From assembly GCA_036365515.1 (NCBI GenBank), contig CM070877.1, positions 19,100,701 to 19,164,700 on the forward strand: a stretch of 64,000 nt of DNA. Direction: 5' to 3'. The notes under the pieces were generated by a model. The model was not told the DNA's origin and made no database searches. It worked only from the letters and a program-made list of their open reading frames with translations. Origin of the DNA: Torymus aiolomorphi. Lineage: Eukaryota > Arthropoda > Insecta > Hymenoptera > Torymidae. This document shows positions 56,884-64,000 of the stretch, piece by piece. Positions within the stretch are counted from its first letter, which is position 1. Every line of letters starts with the position of its first letter. The translations under genes and the position numbers were made by a program.

Positions 56884-58433
56884 ACGTAAATAGAAGCGCA
56901 AAGCGGATAGGGAGACTGAGGCACCCCGAAGAAGTACGCACCCCGACCACGCGCAGCGCGGCAGTCAATTTCTAAATGCTGCGGGAATAGCTGATGCACG
57001 GCTGGTAACACACCACCCATACCGGCTGCAATGGTAACACGACGTACTTCGCGTACGTAACATTGCAAAATTATTATTTACAAAGATCTGTTATTGCTAT
57101 TGCAATAACAAAAACCATAAATAAAAACAAATTAATCTTAAACTGATATCCCTAAACCCAAATGGGGGGACAACTTATATATTACATACATGAAATATAT
57201 TCACGTGAACTTCGTTGGTCCTGTGAATAGCGCGCATGCTTACTATCTTTTTGGTGCGAGTTCAAATCCATTATCGGATTTTTTTTTATATATATTAATA
57301 AGTATAATAAGATTGTTATTTTCTGCTGATTTGAAAATAACGTGAAAATTAAAAAATTTTTGAACAGGTTTCCGCACTACCTTGGAGGTACTGTTCAAAG
57401 CGCGTTGGATTTTTTTTTGTTTTATTTACAAATTATTATATAAAATAATTTAAAAATACTTCAATACAATTTCATGACATGTAGAAATTGTATTAAATCA
57501 TTCAATAATCTTTTTTGTATTTTATGTACTTCTGCTATGATTATTATGATAAATAATAATATATTATTAATATTTAATATTCTTAATTACATTAGTTAAC
57601 TGTATAAATTATGTAAAACAACAATAAAAATCTAACGTAAAATACCTCTAAACAATATAACATATGAATAAAAAACAAATCAGATAAAAAAAATTCATCT
57701 TTCAAAATTATTTTAAAAGGTCGAGTGTAAGTAATTTTTTAAGCTAAATATAGGAAAAATTCTTTATTTCCTTTAAATTATTATTTTTCTTTACTTCACA
57801 GTTTTATTTACAATGGTTATTTAAAAATATTATTCATGTATTCTATATGATTTCTCATGAAATAGTATTGAAGTATATTTTTATAATGATTTTATATAAC
57901 AATTCGTAAATAAAACAAGAATTATCCAACATTTTTTATATACGGGAGTGCGAAAAAACTTCAGAAATTTTACTGTTATTTTTAAATCGGCAGAAAATAA
58001 CAATCTTATTATACTATATTAATATGTATAAAAAAAAAAAACCGATAATGGATTTGAAACCGCACCAAAAAGATAGTACGCATGCGCGCTATCCACAGGA
58101 CCAGCAGAGTTCACATGAATGTATTGCATGTATGTAATATATAAGGTGTTCCCCCATTTGGGTTTAGGGGTATGAGTTTAAGATTAATTTGTTTTTATTT
58201 ATGGTTTTTGTTATAGCAATAGCAATAACAGATCTTTGTAAATAATAATTTTGCAATGTTACGTACGAAGTACGTCGTGTTACCATTGCAGCCGGTATGG
58301 GTGGTGTGTTACCGGCCGCGCATCAGCTGTTCCCGCAGCATTTAAAAATTGACTGCCGCGCTGCGTGTGGTCGGGGTGCGTACTTCTTCGGGGTGCCTCA
58401 ATTTCCCTGCAGGCTTTGCGCTTTTATTTACGT
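56884..58433. mobile_element. 1.55-kb foldback with tRNA-like modules
   Basis: Ends ACGTAAATAGAAGCGCAAAG and the inverse CTTTGCGCTTTTATTTACGT. Arms of about 500 bp mirror each other through GGCACCCCGAAGAAGTACGC, CGGCTGCAATGGTAACACG, GATCTGTTATTGCTATTGC and ATTTGGGTTTAGGG. Both arms carry a tRNA-like piece with GAGTTCAAATCC-type B box (57207-57278 and about 58041-58116 inverse). Centre AT-rich, non-coding. Confidence 0.82.
57207..57278 (+). other. tRNA-like module in the 56884-58433 foldback
   Basis: TTGGTCCTGTGAATAGCGCG as D-arm-like part and GTGCGAGTTCAAATCCATTA as T-arm-like part. The mirrored copy at about 58041-58116 on the minus strand has GGTTTCAAATCC instead. Confidence 0.35.
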
Positions 58434-58839
58434 TGTTACGACCCGAGTCGGGTTCGGCGAGTAGAAAGTCGTTTCTACAATGGTCGCCTCGTTGACCAAT
58501 TAAATTGTGGATTCGTTGTTCGATTAAGCACTGAAGTGCAAGGAGTTGCGGGAACTTTTAAATAAGAACTCGAATAAAATAAACTTTAACCTTGGAGTTT
58601 TATTCAATTTAAATGAAATACTTGTATCTTTGACAAATAACTTTGGAACTTTAATAAAATATAAAGTTTTTCAAGCGTGACTCGATGTAATTCAAGAATG
58701 ACCTTGAATATTATGCTCTGAGGCACTTGCACAGAGACCTCAGAGAGACTGCCTAAGGCCGGCGAGGAGGCCCTATTTATATTCTAGGTTATAGATGGAG
58801 CTCCAGGTTGGTGGTGGGAGTGGAGCCAATCAGAGTTGT

Positions 58840-59020
58840 TCCTCTTCTTCGAGTGGGAGTGGCTTTACTGGAGATTTCTAGTTTAATCCGGTTTGTCCTT
58901 GAGAGTGGGAGTGGCCTCGCTGGATAATTCTAGTTTATTCTGGATCGTCCTCGAGAGTGGGAGTGGCTTCGCTGGAGAAATCTAGTTCCTTCGAGAGTGG
59001 GGGAGATTTCCGTTAGAATC
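58840..59020. repeat. imperfect tandem repeat within LTR
   Basis: GAGAGTGGGAGTGGC followed by CTCGCTGGA-type and TTCTAGTTTA-type segments, about three to four units. Confidence 0.6.
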
Positions 59021-59042
59021 CGTTGACCTTGGCGCCCCTAAA

Positions 59043-59216
59043 AATAGAAGGTAAACAGGAAGAAGGAGAGGGAATTTCCGTTGGGATCCTGCCGGTTAGA
59101 TCAGGTTTCGAGGGCTTCTAAAAATAGGAAGAGGGAGAGGGAATTTCCGTTGGGATCCGGCCGGTTAGATCAGGTTTCGAGGGCTTCTAAAAATAGGAAG
59201 AGGGAGAGGGAAAAGA
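59043..59216. repeat. ~77-bp tandem repeat within LTR, 2+ units
   Basis: The unit contains GGAATTTCCGTTGGGATCC, CGGTTAGATCAGGTTTCGAG and TTCTAAAAATAGGAAGAGGG; two nearly identical copies and a partial one. Confidence 0.8.
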
Positions 59217-59400
59217 GATAAACAACTCCAGGAATAATATGGAGTAAATAACTCCGGGAATTATACGGAGTAAATAACTCCAGGAATTATGCGGAGTAAA
59301 TAACTCCGGGAATTATACGGAGTAAATAACTCCGGGAATTATACGGAGTAAACAACTCCAGGAATTATACGGAGTAAATAACTCCAAGAATTATAAATTT
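59217..59400. repeat. 26-bp tandem repeat within LTR, ~7 units
   Basis: The unit resembles ATAACTCCGGGAATTATACG plus GAGTAA. Each unit can itself form a small CTCC...GGAG hairpin. Confidence 0.85.
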
Positions 59401-59830
59401 AGAAAAGGAATGAGCGTTTCCCTGAGCGAGTATTATCCTGTTATAATTTAAATATCATTAATTATTATTAATGCCTAGATCGATTGCTATTAGTTTAATT
59501 GAGTTATTATTTATCAAATACGGGATTAATATTTATTGTTAGTCATTTATTTCAATTTGCGTTATCCTAAATTCGTTTATTATTTATTTACTATTTATTT
59601 ACGGAATAGCTGATATAAGTTATCTGATTAAAATTAATCAAATTAATGATTCTATTGTTAAAATCTTCAACAGGTTTTTATTTTATGGGAATACGTTTCG
59701 ATACGTTTAATATTTAATTGTTTGATTTATTTAAGATTAATTTTGAAATCAATCTTCTAAATTCGAAATTATTATTGCAGACCGATCCTAAATATTCTGT
59801 TACTCGTTCACGCGAACGCAGTTCATAACA

Positions 59831-61072
59831 GTCCCCCCCGTCTTTTAAAACACGAACCCATGGTTCGGGCTTTTCCGTATTTCGAATTTCAAATGTTCGC
59901 GCGCTTAATCGAGTCCTCCTGCGCGAGTCGGGTTTGGCTTGTCTCTGTTAGATGGTGCCACCCGCCGGTGGCGTGGTCTGATTGCTAAATGTTATTGTCG
60001 TCTGCTACAGAGCTGTCGGAGCAATGGGCAAGGGGAGTCAAAATTTCCCTCAAAGCAAAGGATTCGCATAAGTAAGGTTTGCATCAAGGGGAATTGAAAA
60101 GAAAATAAGGGAGGAGGCAAAAAACAAGGCTACCCTCCCATTACTCCATAAGGAAAATAGCAAGAGCACCCTACTGATTGATCAGATAAGTACACAATTT
60201 CTCATTGTTGTTTTGAGAAAGAAGGATCAAGCACTCTTTGTGGCAAATTTTATTGTTTCAGGATGAGGGGATATAATCATTAATTCAGAGGAAGGGGAGC
60301 CCATTGTTATCCAGCCAACGTGCATCAAACGGATTGGGGATCTATGACGGTGATCTTCATAAACCTTTCCAGACAAGAAGGGCACATAAGTATAGTAGTA
60401 AATTGCTTACAAGAATATAAGCTACCCCTCTTTCTCCAAAAAGCAGAAAAAAAAAAGGTTGGATGCCTTCAAGGATTTGTATCGAGGAAGGGACAGGATA
60501 ATCGCTTTAGGAAAGAGAGATACGCATACGCCCACCTCAACTGTGAAAATCTCATTACTTTATTGAGAAACAAAAATTGAAATACATAGAATGTCAATCA
60601 GAAACGCTTTAGCAGGAATTACATAGGGCTCTACATGGAATGCATGCCATTGTTTCCTCCTTTTCAAAAGGACTTGTACATAGAAATTATAGCCTACATA
60701 GAATACAAGGAGCCTCTGTATAGCATCGCCTCAGAAGGAGAAATTGTATATATGGACAACGTATAATGATATCGCTCCTGAAGATATATATTTTTTTTAT
60801 ATATATACTATAAGCCTGAAACTTGGTGTAGTATTGTTTTGGGAAAAACCATTGTTCATAGGACCTACACAAAATTCCAGCTAGAGACCCTGTCCAAAAA
60901 AAAAAATATAATATAAATACTATAAATAAAATAATAAAAAAAAAATAAACTATGAAAATATAGAATATTATATAAATACAAAGTAGATAAGACTACAATG
61001 ATAATAAAAAGAGAATAGAGTATCCGATAAAAATAAAAAAGATTCTATAAAACGCAGGATCAGATAACAGGT
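59831..61072 (-). other. 3' untranslated spacer of Gypsy copy 3
   Basis: The purine tract lies at 59831-59846 (minus). The rest shows no convincing coding region; an 86-codon plus-strand frame at 60320-60580 is not supported. AT-rich simple sequence near 60897-61040. Confidence 0.5.
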
Positions 61073-61690
61073 TTAATTTAAAACCTTGAAAACTTGCTCC
61101 TCTTGGATCTCCCTTCTATGGTAGGAGAACACCACTTGACAGGCCTCGCACTTGGAGACGGGTTTGGTCACCAGTGGGCTTTCGCCACATCCTCCAGGAC
61201 ACAGAGGCAGGCGCAAAGCCTTCTCAAGGCCCACGCAATGGGAAGACACAATTTCCCACTCTACTGTGGTGCCTTGATAACATTTGAGGCACCTCCAATT
61301 TCCAGATTGCGGATCTCTGGCGTAAGTTCCTTTTAGGTGTTTGACGGCTCGCACAAAATCTCCTCTCAGCGGCATCCTTTTATAGTGGATCCTCCACAGT
61401 TTTTCTGCCTGTCCTGGAGTTTTTGCTGGTCGTGGCTTGTTGGGAGGCCTAATTCCCTGTTCAGGATTCGGTCGAGGAGGCATTCCCTGTTCAGGATTCG
61501 GTCGAGGAGGCATTCCCTGGGGCATCATCATCAGGGGCCGTAACGGTACCCTCGGTGGGACTATTTGTATTCTTGGAGGCTCTGCCCATGCACCGGCTAT
61601 TCCTAGTTGGGGCAGTTGCACCCTTCGCGGCTCCATTGGTGTGCAGGCATATGAATGCTCAAAGTGCCCGACCCCGGGGAGGGCAGTCAT
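61073..61690 (-). CDS. Gypsy copy 3 downstream ORF b, Cys-rich, unknown
   Basis: 205 codons, intact. It starts MTALPGVGHFEHSYACTPME, has a Pro/Met/Arg-rich middle with a doubled PPRPNPEQGM unit, and a C-terminal Cys-rich part: WRCLKCYQGT, SSHCVGLEK, PLCPGGCGES, SKCEACQVVF. The CxxC pairs suggest a zinc-ribbon-like fold. There is no signal peptide or membrane segment, so it is not an ordinary envelope protein although it sits where env would be. The start overlaps the end of the upstream ORF as ATGA, suggesting coupled translation or a -1 shift. It could be a displaced gag-like or nucleic-acid-binding protein. Function unknown. Confidence 0.55.
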   Translation of the reverse strand: MTALPGVGHFEHSYACTPMEPRRVQLPQLGIAGAWAEPPRIQIVPPRVPLRPLMMMPQGMPPRPNPEQGMPPRPNPEQGIRPPNKPRPAKTPGQAEKLWRIHYKRMPLRGDFVRAVKHLKGTYARDPQSGNWRCLKCYQGTTVEWEIVSSHCVGLEKALRLPLCPGGCGESPLVTKPVSKCEACQVVFSYHRREIQEEQVFKVLN

Positions 61691-61911
61691 GCATAAATTT
61701 TGGCCCCTGTCTGGGTGACTGTGTTGGTCAGAGCCACCCAGGAAGGTTGCTTGAATGATCCCTGGCTTCCGTCATGTGTCGCTCCCGATGGTCCTGGGAG
61801 GGCCATAGAGAGGTTAGGTGGAGGCGGCGTTGAGGTTTTCTCCTCGACCTTGACGATCCCGACCGTCTTTACGTGTAACACGATGCGATGCTCTTCCTGG
61901 TCCTCCTCCAT
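61687..61911 (-). CDS. Gypsy copy 3 downstream ORF a, unknown
   Basis: 74 codons, MEEDQEEHRIVLHVKTVGIV to GAKIYA. Acidic start, Pro-rich middle (STPPPPNLSMALPGPSG). Its TGA stop overlaps the ATG of ORF b by 4 bases (ATGA). Small and without a recognised domain; it is believable mainly because of the tight overlap with the next ORF. Confidence 0.4.
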   Translation of the reverse strand: MEEDQEEHRIVLHVKTVGIVKVEEKTSTPPPPNLSMALPGPSGATHDGSQGSFKQPSWVALTNTVTQTGAKIYA

Positions 61912-62659
61912 CTCCTATAGAGAGATTTCCTTATATTCCTCACTCCGACGATAGAAGAAAAAAAGAGAAGAAGAGAGAAAAGAAAGGAAGGAGATGACTC
62001 CTCTTACCTCGTCGAACACAGCTCAACAAAACCTCGGATAAAGATGGGATGCAATCCCTTATGCGGCAGATCGGGTCACCCGGGAAAAGGAGGCTCGGCG
62101 CTCGTACATCGGCACGAATCGAGGTGGAACTGCCTTAGGTAGACCTGGAGTTAAGGCTCGGGGCCTTGAACGTCCAGACAGCACGATGCTTCCCGCGAGA
62201 ATGCCGGGGAGCCGGAGCGGCAATGACGCACGACCGAGAGGAGTGTAAAGCGGAAGGAAGAATCGACGATAGAGGGTGGTGGTAACACTAATTTACAGGA
62301 GCGAAGAAAACGAAATATTTTCCCTTTTCTTTTATTAATCTGGACTGACGAGTCCTGTAAAATGGAGGGAAAAATAAATAATAAAAAAAGGAGGAGAGAG
62401 AGAGAAATCAAATACGAAGGGTTTTTATTCGAGGGTCAGAAAGGAATTTTCCGATTAATCACTGATACGGAAATGACGAAACAGGAGGATCAAGGCTTCC
62501 TTCCATAAAAGGGATTTCAATTTATCAACCATCCCGGATAGCAGCGCGTGCCGGACAGATTCAGCGCACGAATGCTACCACGACGTGCCTTAAGTTTTAA
62601 GTGCCTTAGGGAAATGTGAATTTAATTTAAATAATCAGGGTGAAAACGCGGGTCTAATA

Positions 62660-62694
<35 letters not shown>

Positions 62695-63174
62695 TTCTAA
62701 GGGTGAAGTTACAATGAAACGAGGGTTCTAATCTAAATAATTTTTCTTTTAAGGGTGAAAATTTTTTTTAATAATTTACGTTTAAAGGTGAACAATTAAT
62801 AATTTTTATTTTTAAGGGTGAATTTTTTTTAATAATTTACGTTTAAAGGTGAACAATTAATAATTTTTTATTTTTAAGGGTGAAGGGAGCACCTGCCATC
62901 GCTCCCTTCTGTGAGATGCTTCCTATGGCTCACCGGAACCCATCCTAATACAATGTATCAAGAGTACTTCCGGTTTCCCATCTCCAGGGCAAAAGGAATG
63001 ATGCATTTAAAGTGAGCCCTGGCCATCTCTCCTATAACCCTTATTATTTTATTATTTATTAAATTGATTACAAAAAGAGATACATGAATTTATGATTAGG
63101 TCGCACGCAATTATAAGAATACAAAATGCCGCATAGAGTAGTATTATAAACATCGCATAAGAAAATGGACAAAA
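61912..63174 (-). other. spacer between integrase and downstream ORFs in Gypsy copy 3
   Basis: Holds a purine-rich stretch (61955-62000), a poly-T run (about 62662-62692) and repeated TTTTTAAGGGTGAA/ACGTTTAAAGGTGAA units (62640-62890). An 86-codon minus frame at 62151-62411 starts with a hydrophobic MISLSLLLFLLFIF stretch, but it is created by a GA-rich microsatellite and is not called. Confidence 0.5.
62640..62890. repeat. degenerate GGGTGAA tandem repeat
   Basis: About six imperfect units of 45-60 bp with AAGGGTGAA or AAAGGTGAA followed by T/A runs. Confidence 0.6.
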
Positions 63175-64000
63175 TTAGCTGGGTCGCAAACACGCGTGTT
63201 TTAATTTGTTCACATGGACTACCTTGGTTTTATTATTCCCTAAGTCTATTCTCGCGTTCCTATCGTCTATTAATTCGATTATTCTATAACGGCCCGCGTA
63301 TTGTTCATCAAATTTGCCTACTTGAGGTTCTTTTAATAAATATACCTCTTCTCCGACCTTAAAATTTTTTGTATTTAATTTCTGATCGTAATATCGCTTT
63401 GACCGTTCCTTAGCCTCTAATAACCGCGCGTTTGCCATTCTTTGAGTGTCATTTAGCTTAAATATCAATTCATCCAGGTACATTTCATATGTCTTTTCTA
63501 CAGTCCTTGTTTCAAACTCGGAAGGTAATCGCGCCTTTTGCCCAAAAATTAATTCGTGGGGGGTAAAGCCGTGCGCTGAATGAACGGACGTATTATACGA
63601 AAACATGGCCATCTTAATCCACATATCCCAATCAGTCTTATCCGTATACATTTTTAAATATTCTACTAGTGAATGGTGACTTCTTTCTAGAGAGCCCATG
63701 GTTTGGGGATGAAAAGAGGTGGATCGTAATTGTTTGATTTTAAAAATCTTAGCTACCCTTTGCATTAATTTACTTTGAAAATTGCTACCTTGATCGGTTT
63801 TTATAGCTTCGGGGCAACCGAACCGAGTTATGAAATCGTGAACTAACGCGGTGGCGACCATCTCAGCGGTCATGTCAGACATAGGGAGGGCGTCAGAATA
63901 CTTAGTTAGGTTGCACTGGAGGGTTAATATGTATTTATTACCGGCTACTGTTACAGGTAAGGGCCCCACGATATCCATCTCTAAAATCTCGAACGCTTTA
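63175..64000 (-). CDS. Gypsy integrase, C-terminal part of pol, continues off right edge
   Basis: Open frame from beyond 64000 (KAFEILEMDIVGPLP) to a stop at 63175. The core has Asp in MDIVGP, Asp in KTDQGSNF and Glu in GSLERSHHSL, with exactly 35 residues between the last two: an intact DDE triad. Further on come FSYNTSVHSAHGFTPHELIF, GEEVYLLKEP, AGRYRIIELID and VVHVNKLK, the usual Gypsy integrase C-terminus. The enzyme inserts cDNA into chromosomes. No breaks within the visible 275 codons, in contrast to the other two Gypsy copies. Confidence 0.9.
   Translation of the reverse strand, partial: KAFEILEMDIVGPLPVTVAGNKYILTLQCNLTKYSDALPMSDMTAEMVATALVHDFITRFGCPEAIKTDQGSNFQSKLMQRVAKIFKIKQLRSTSFHPQTMGSLERSHHSLVEYLKMYTDKTDWDMWIKMAMFSYNTSVHSAHGFTPHELIFGQKARLPSEFETRTVEKTYEMYLDELIFKLNDTQRMANARLLEAKERSKRYYDQKLNTKNFKVGEEVYLLKEPQVGKFDEQYAGRYRIIELIDDRNARIDLGNNKTKVVHVNKLKHACLRPS

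Larger units (their letters stand above)
58434..59830 (-). repeat. 3' LTR of Gypsy copy 3 (1397 bp)
   Basis: On the minus strand the LTR begins TGTTATGAACTGCG after the purine tract AAAAGACGGGGGGGAC and ends TCGTAACA, so its termini are inverted (TGTTATGA/TCGTAACA, one mismatch on pairing). AATAAA at about 58606 fits a poly(A) signal. It contains several tandem repeats. The 5' LTR is outside the window. Confidence 0.78.
58434..64000 (-). mobile_element. Gypsy/Ty3 retrotransposon (copy 3), 3' part
   Basis: Minus-strand element running off the right edge: integrase (64000-63175), a long low-complexity spacer, two small overlapping ORFs (61911-61073), a polypurine tract next to 59830, and the 3' LTR (58434-59830). 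It abuts the 56884-58433 foldback. It is the best-preserved retroelement in the window. Confidence 0.85.

Noticed and set aside
60320..60580. 86-codon plus-strand frame
   Set aside because: Inside the 3' spacer of a minus-strand Gypsy element; no motif and a poly-Lys run from simple sequence.
61094..61758. Plus-strand frames opposite the Cys-rich ORF
   Set aside because: Antisense to ORF b, which has the ordered CxxC pairs.
62151..62411. Minus-strand frame starting with a hydrophobic leader
   Set aside because: The leader is encoded by a GA-rich simple sequence; no mature domain follows.

Overview
The window looks like nuclear DNA of an arthropod, most likely an insect. The evidence is a scarecrow/Nkx2.1-type NK2 homeobox gene with insect-like domains, a trypsin gene with short GT-AG introns, CA/GA microsatellites, and Penelope, BEL/Pao, Gypsy and DIRS-type retroelements. 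A hymenopteran source is plausible but not proved. Only two host genes are visible. Most of the rest is transposable-element material, much of it built as inverted repeats (foldbacks) and often nested.

Region 1-14.7 kb holds the 5' two coding exons of scro on the minus strand (11955-12786 and 4107-4396). They are separated by a 7.6 kb intron, and a second intron runs off the left edge. The homeodomain is cut after residue 44, the classic NK-type position, so its third helix lies outside the window. A CpG-rich 5' region spans about 12.8-14.7 kb. The introns carry small foldback MITEs of at least three families: TA-flanked CACTGAG ends, 8-bp-duplicating ATGGGTCTGAAG ends, and CTGGTAGAAA ends.

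Region 15-33 kb is a transposon graveyard. It holds a 939-bp perfect-type foldback (16513-17451), a near-perfect palindrome with hammerhead-like cores (17907-18200), and a decayed Gypsy pol (about 18.7-22.2 kb) split by a TA-flanked foldback that contains a tRNA-Gly-like sequence. It also holds a second palindrome (22.29-22.54 kb). A coding fragment joining an EEP-type endonuclease to a ubiquitin-specific protease has been broken by a 5'-truncated Penelope-like element (about 24.16-25.64 kb). The Penelope terminal repeat, present twice (about 24.22-24.46 and 26.41-26.66 kb), contains a compact hammerhead ribozyme candidate.

Region 33-43.3 kb holds a giant nested foldback (33032-38178) made of TGAGATCTCA-type words, whose two arms carry the same short open reading frame. 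It is followed by a complete six-exon trypsin-like serine protease gene (38989-43178, plus). The large intron 4 of that gene contains two more foldbacks of the same CCCTACTG-ended family.

Region 43.8-64 kb holds a broken BEL/Pao element (minus), two abutting foldbacks (46.9-49.5 kb), a DIRS-like RT scrap, and a Gypsy pol (plus) interrupted by the second 939-bp foldback. Two large foldbacks with tRNA-like modules in their arms follow (54.6-56.5 and 56.9-58.4 kb). The right end is a better-preserved Gypsy element on the minus strand: integrase at the right edge, two small overlapping ORFs downstream of pol, a polypurine tract, and a 1.4 kb LTR at 58434-59830.

The most unusual signal is a set of foldbacks that all end in CCCTACTGAAAAA. 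They have unrelated interiors and make 2-bp target duplications, two of which can be checked against the interrupted host sequence. The other notable signals are the hammerhead-bearing Penelope ends and the EEP+USP fragment.
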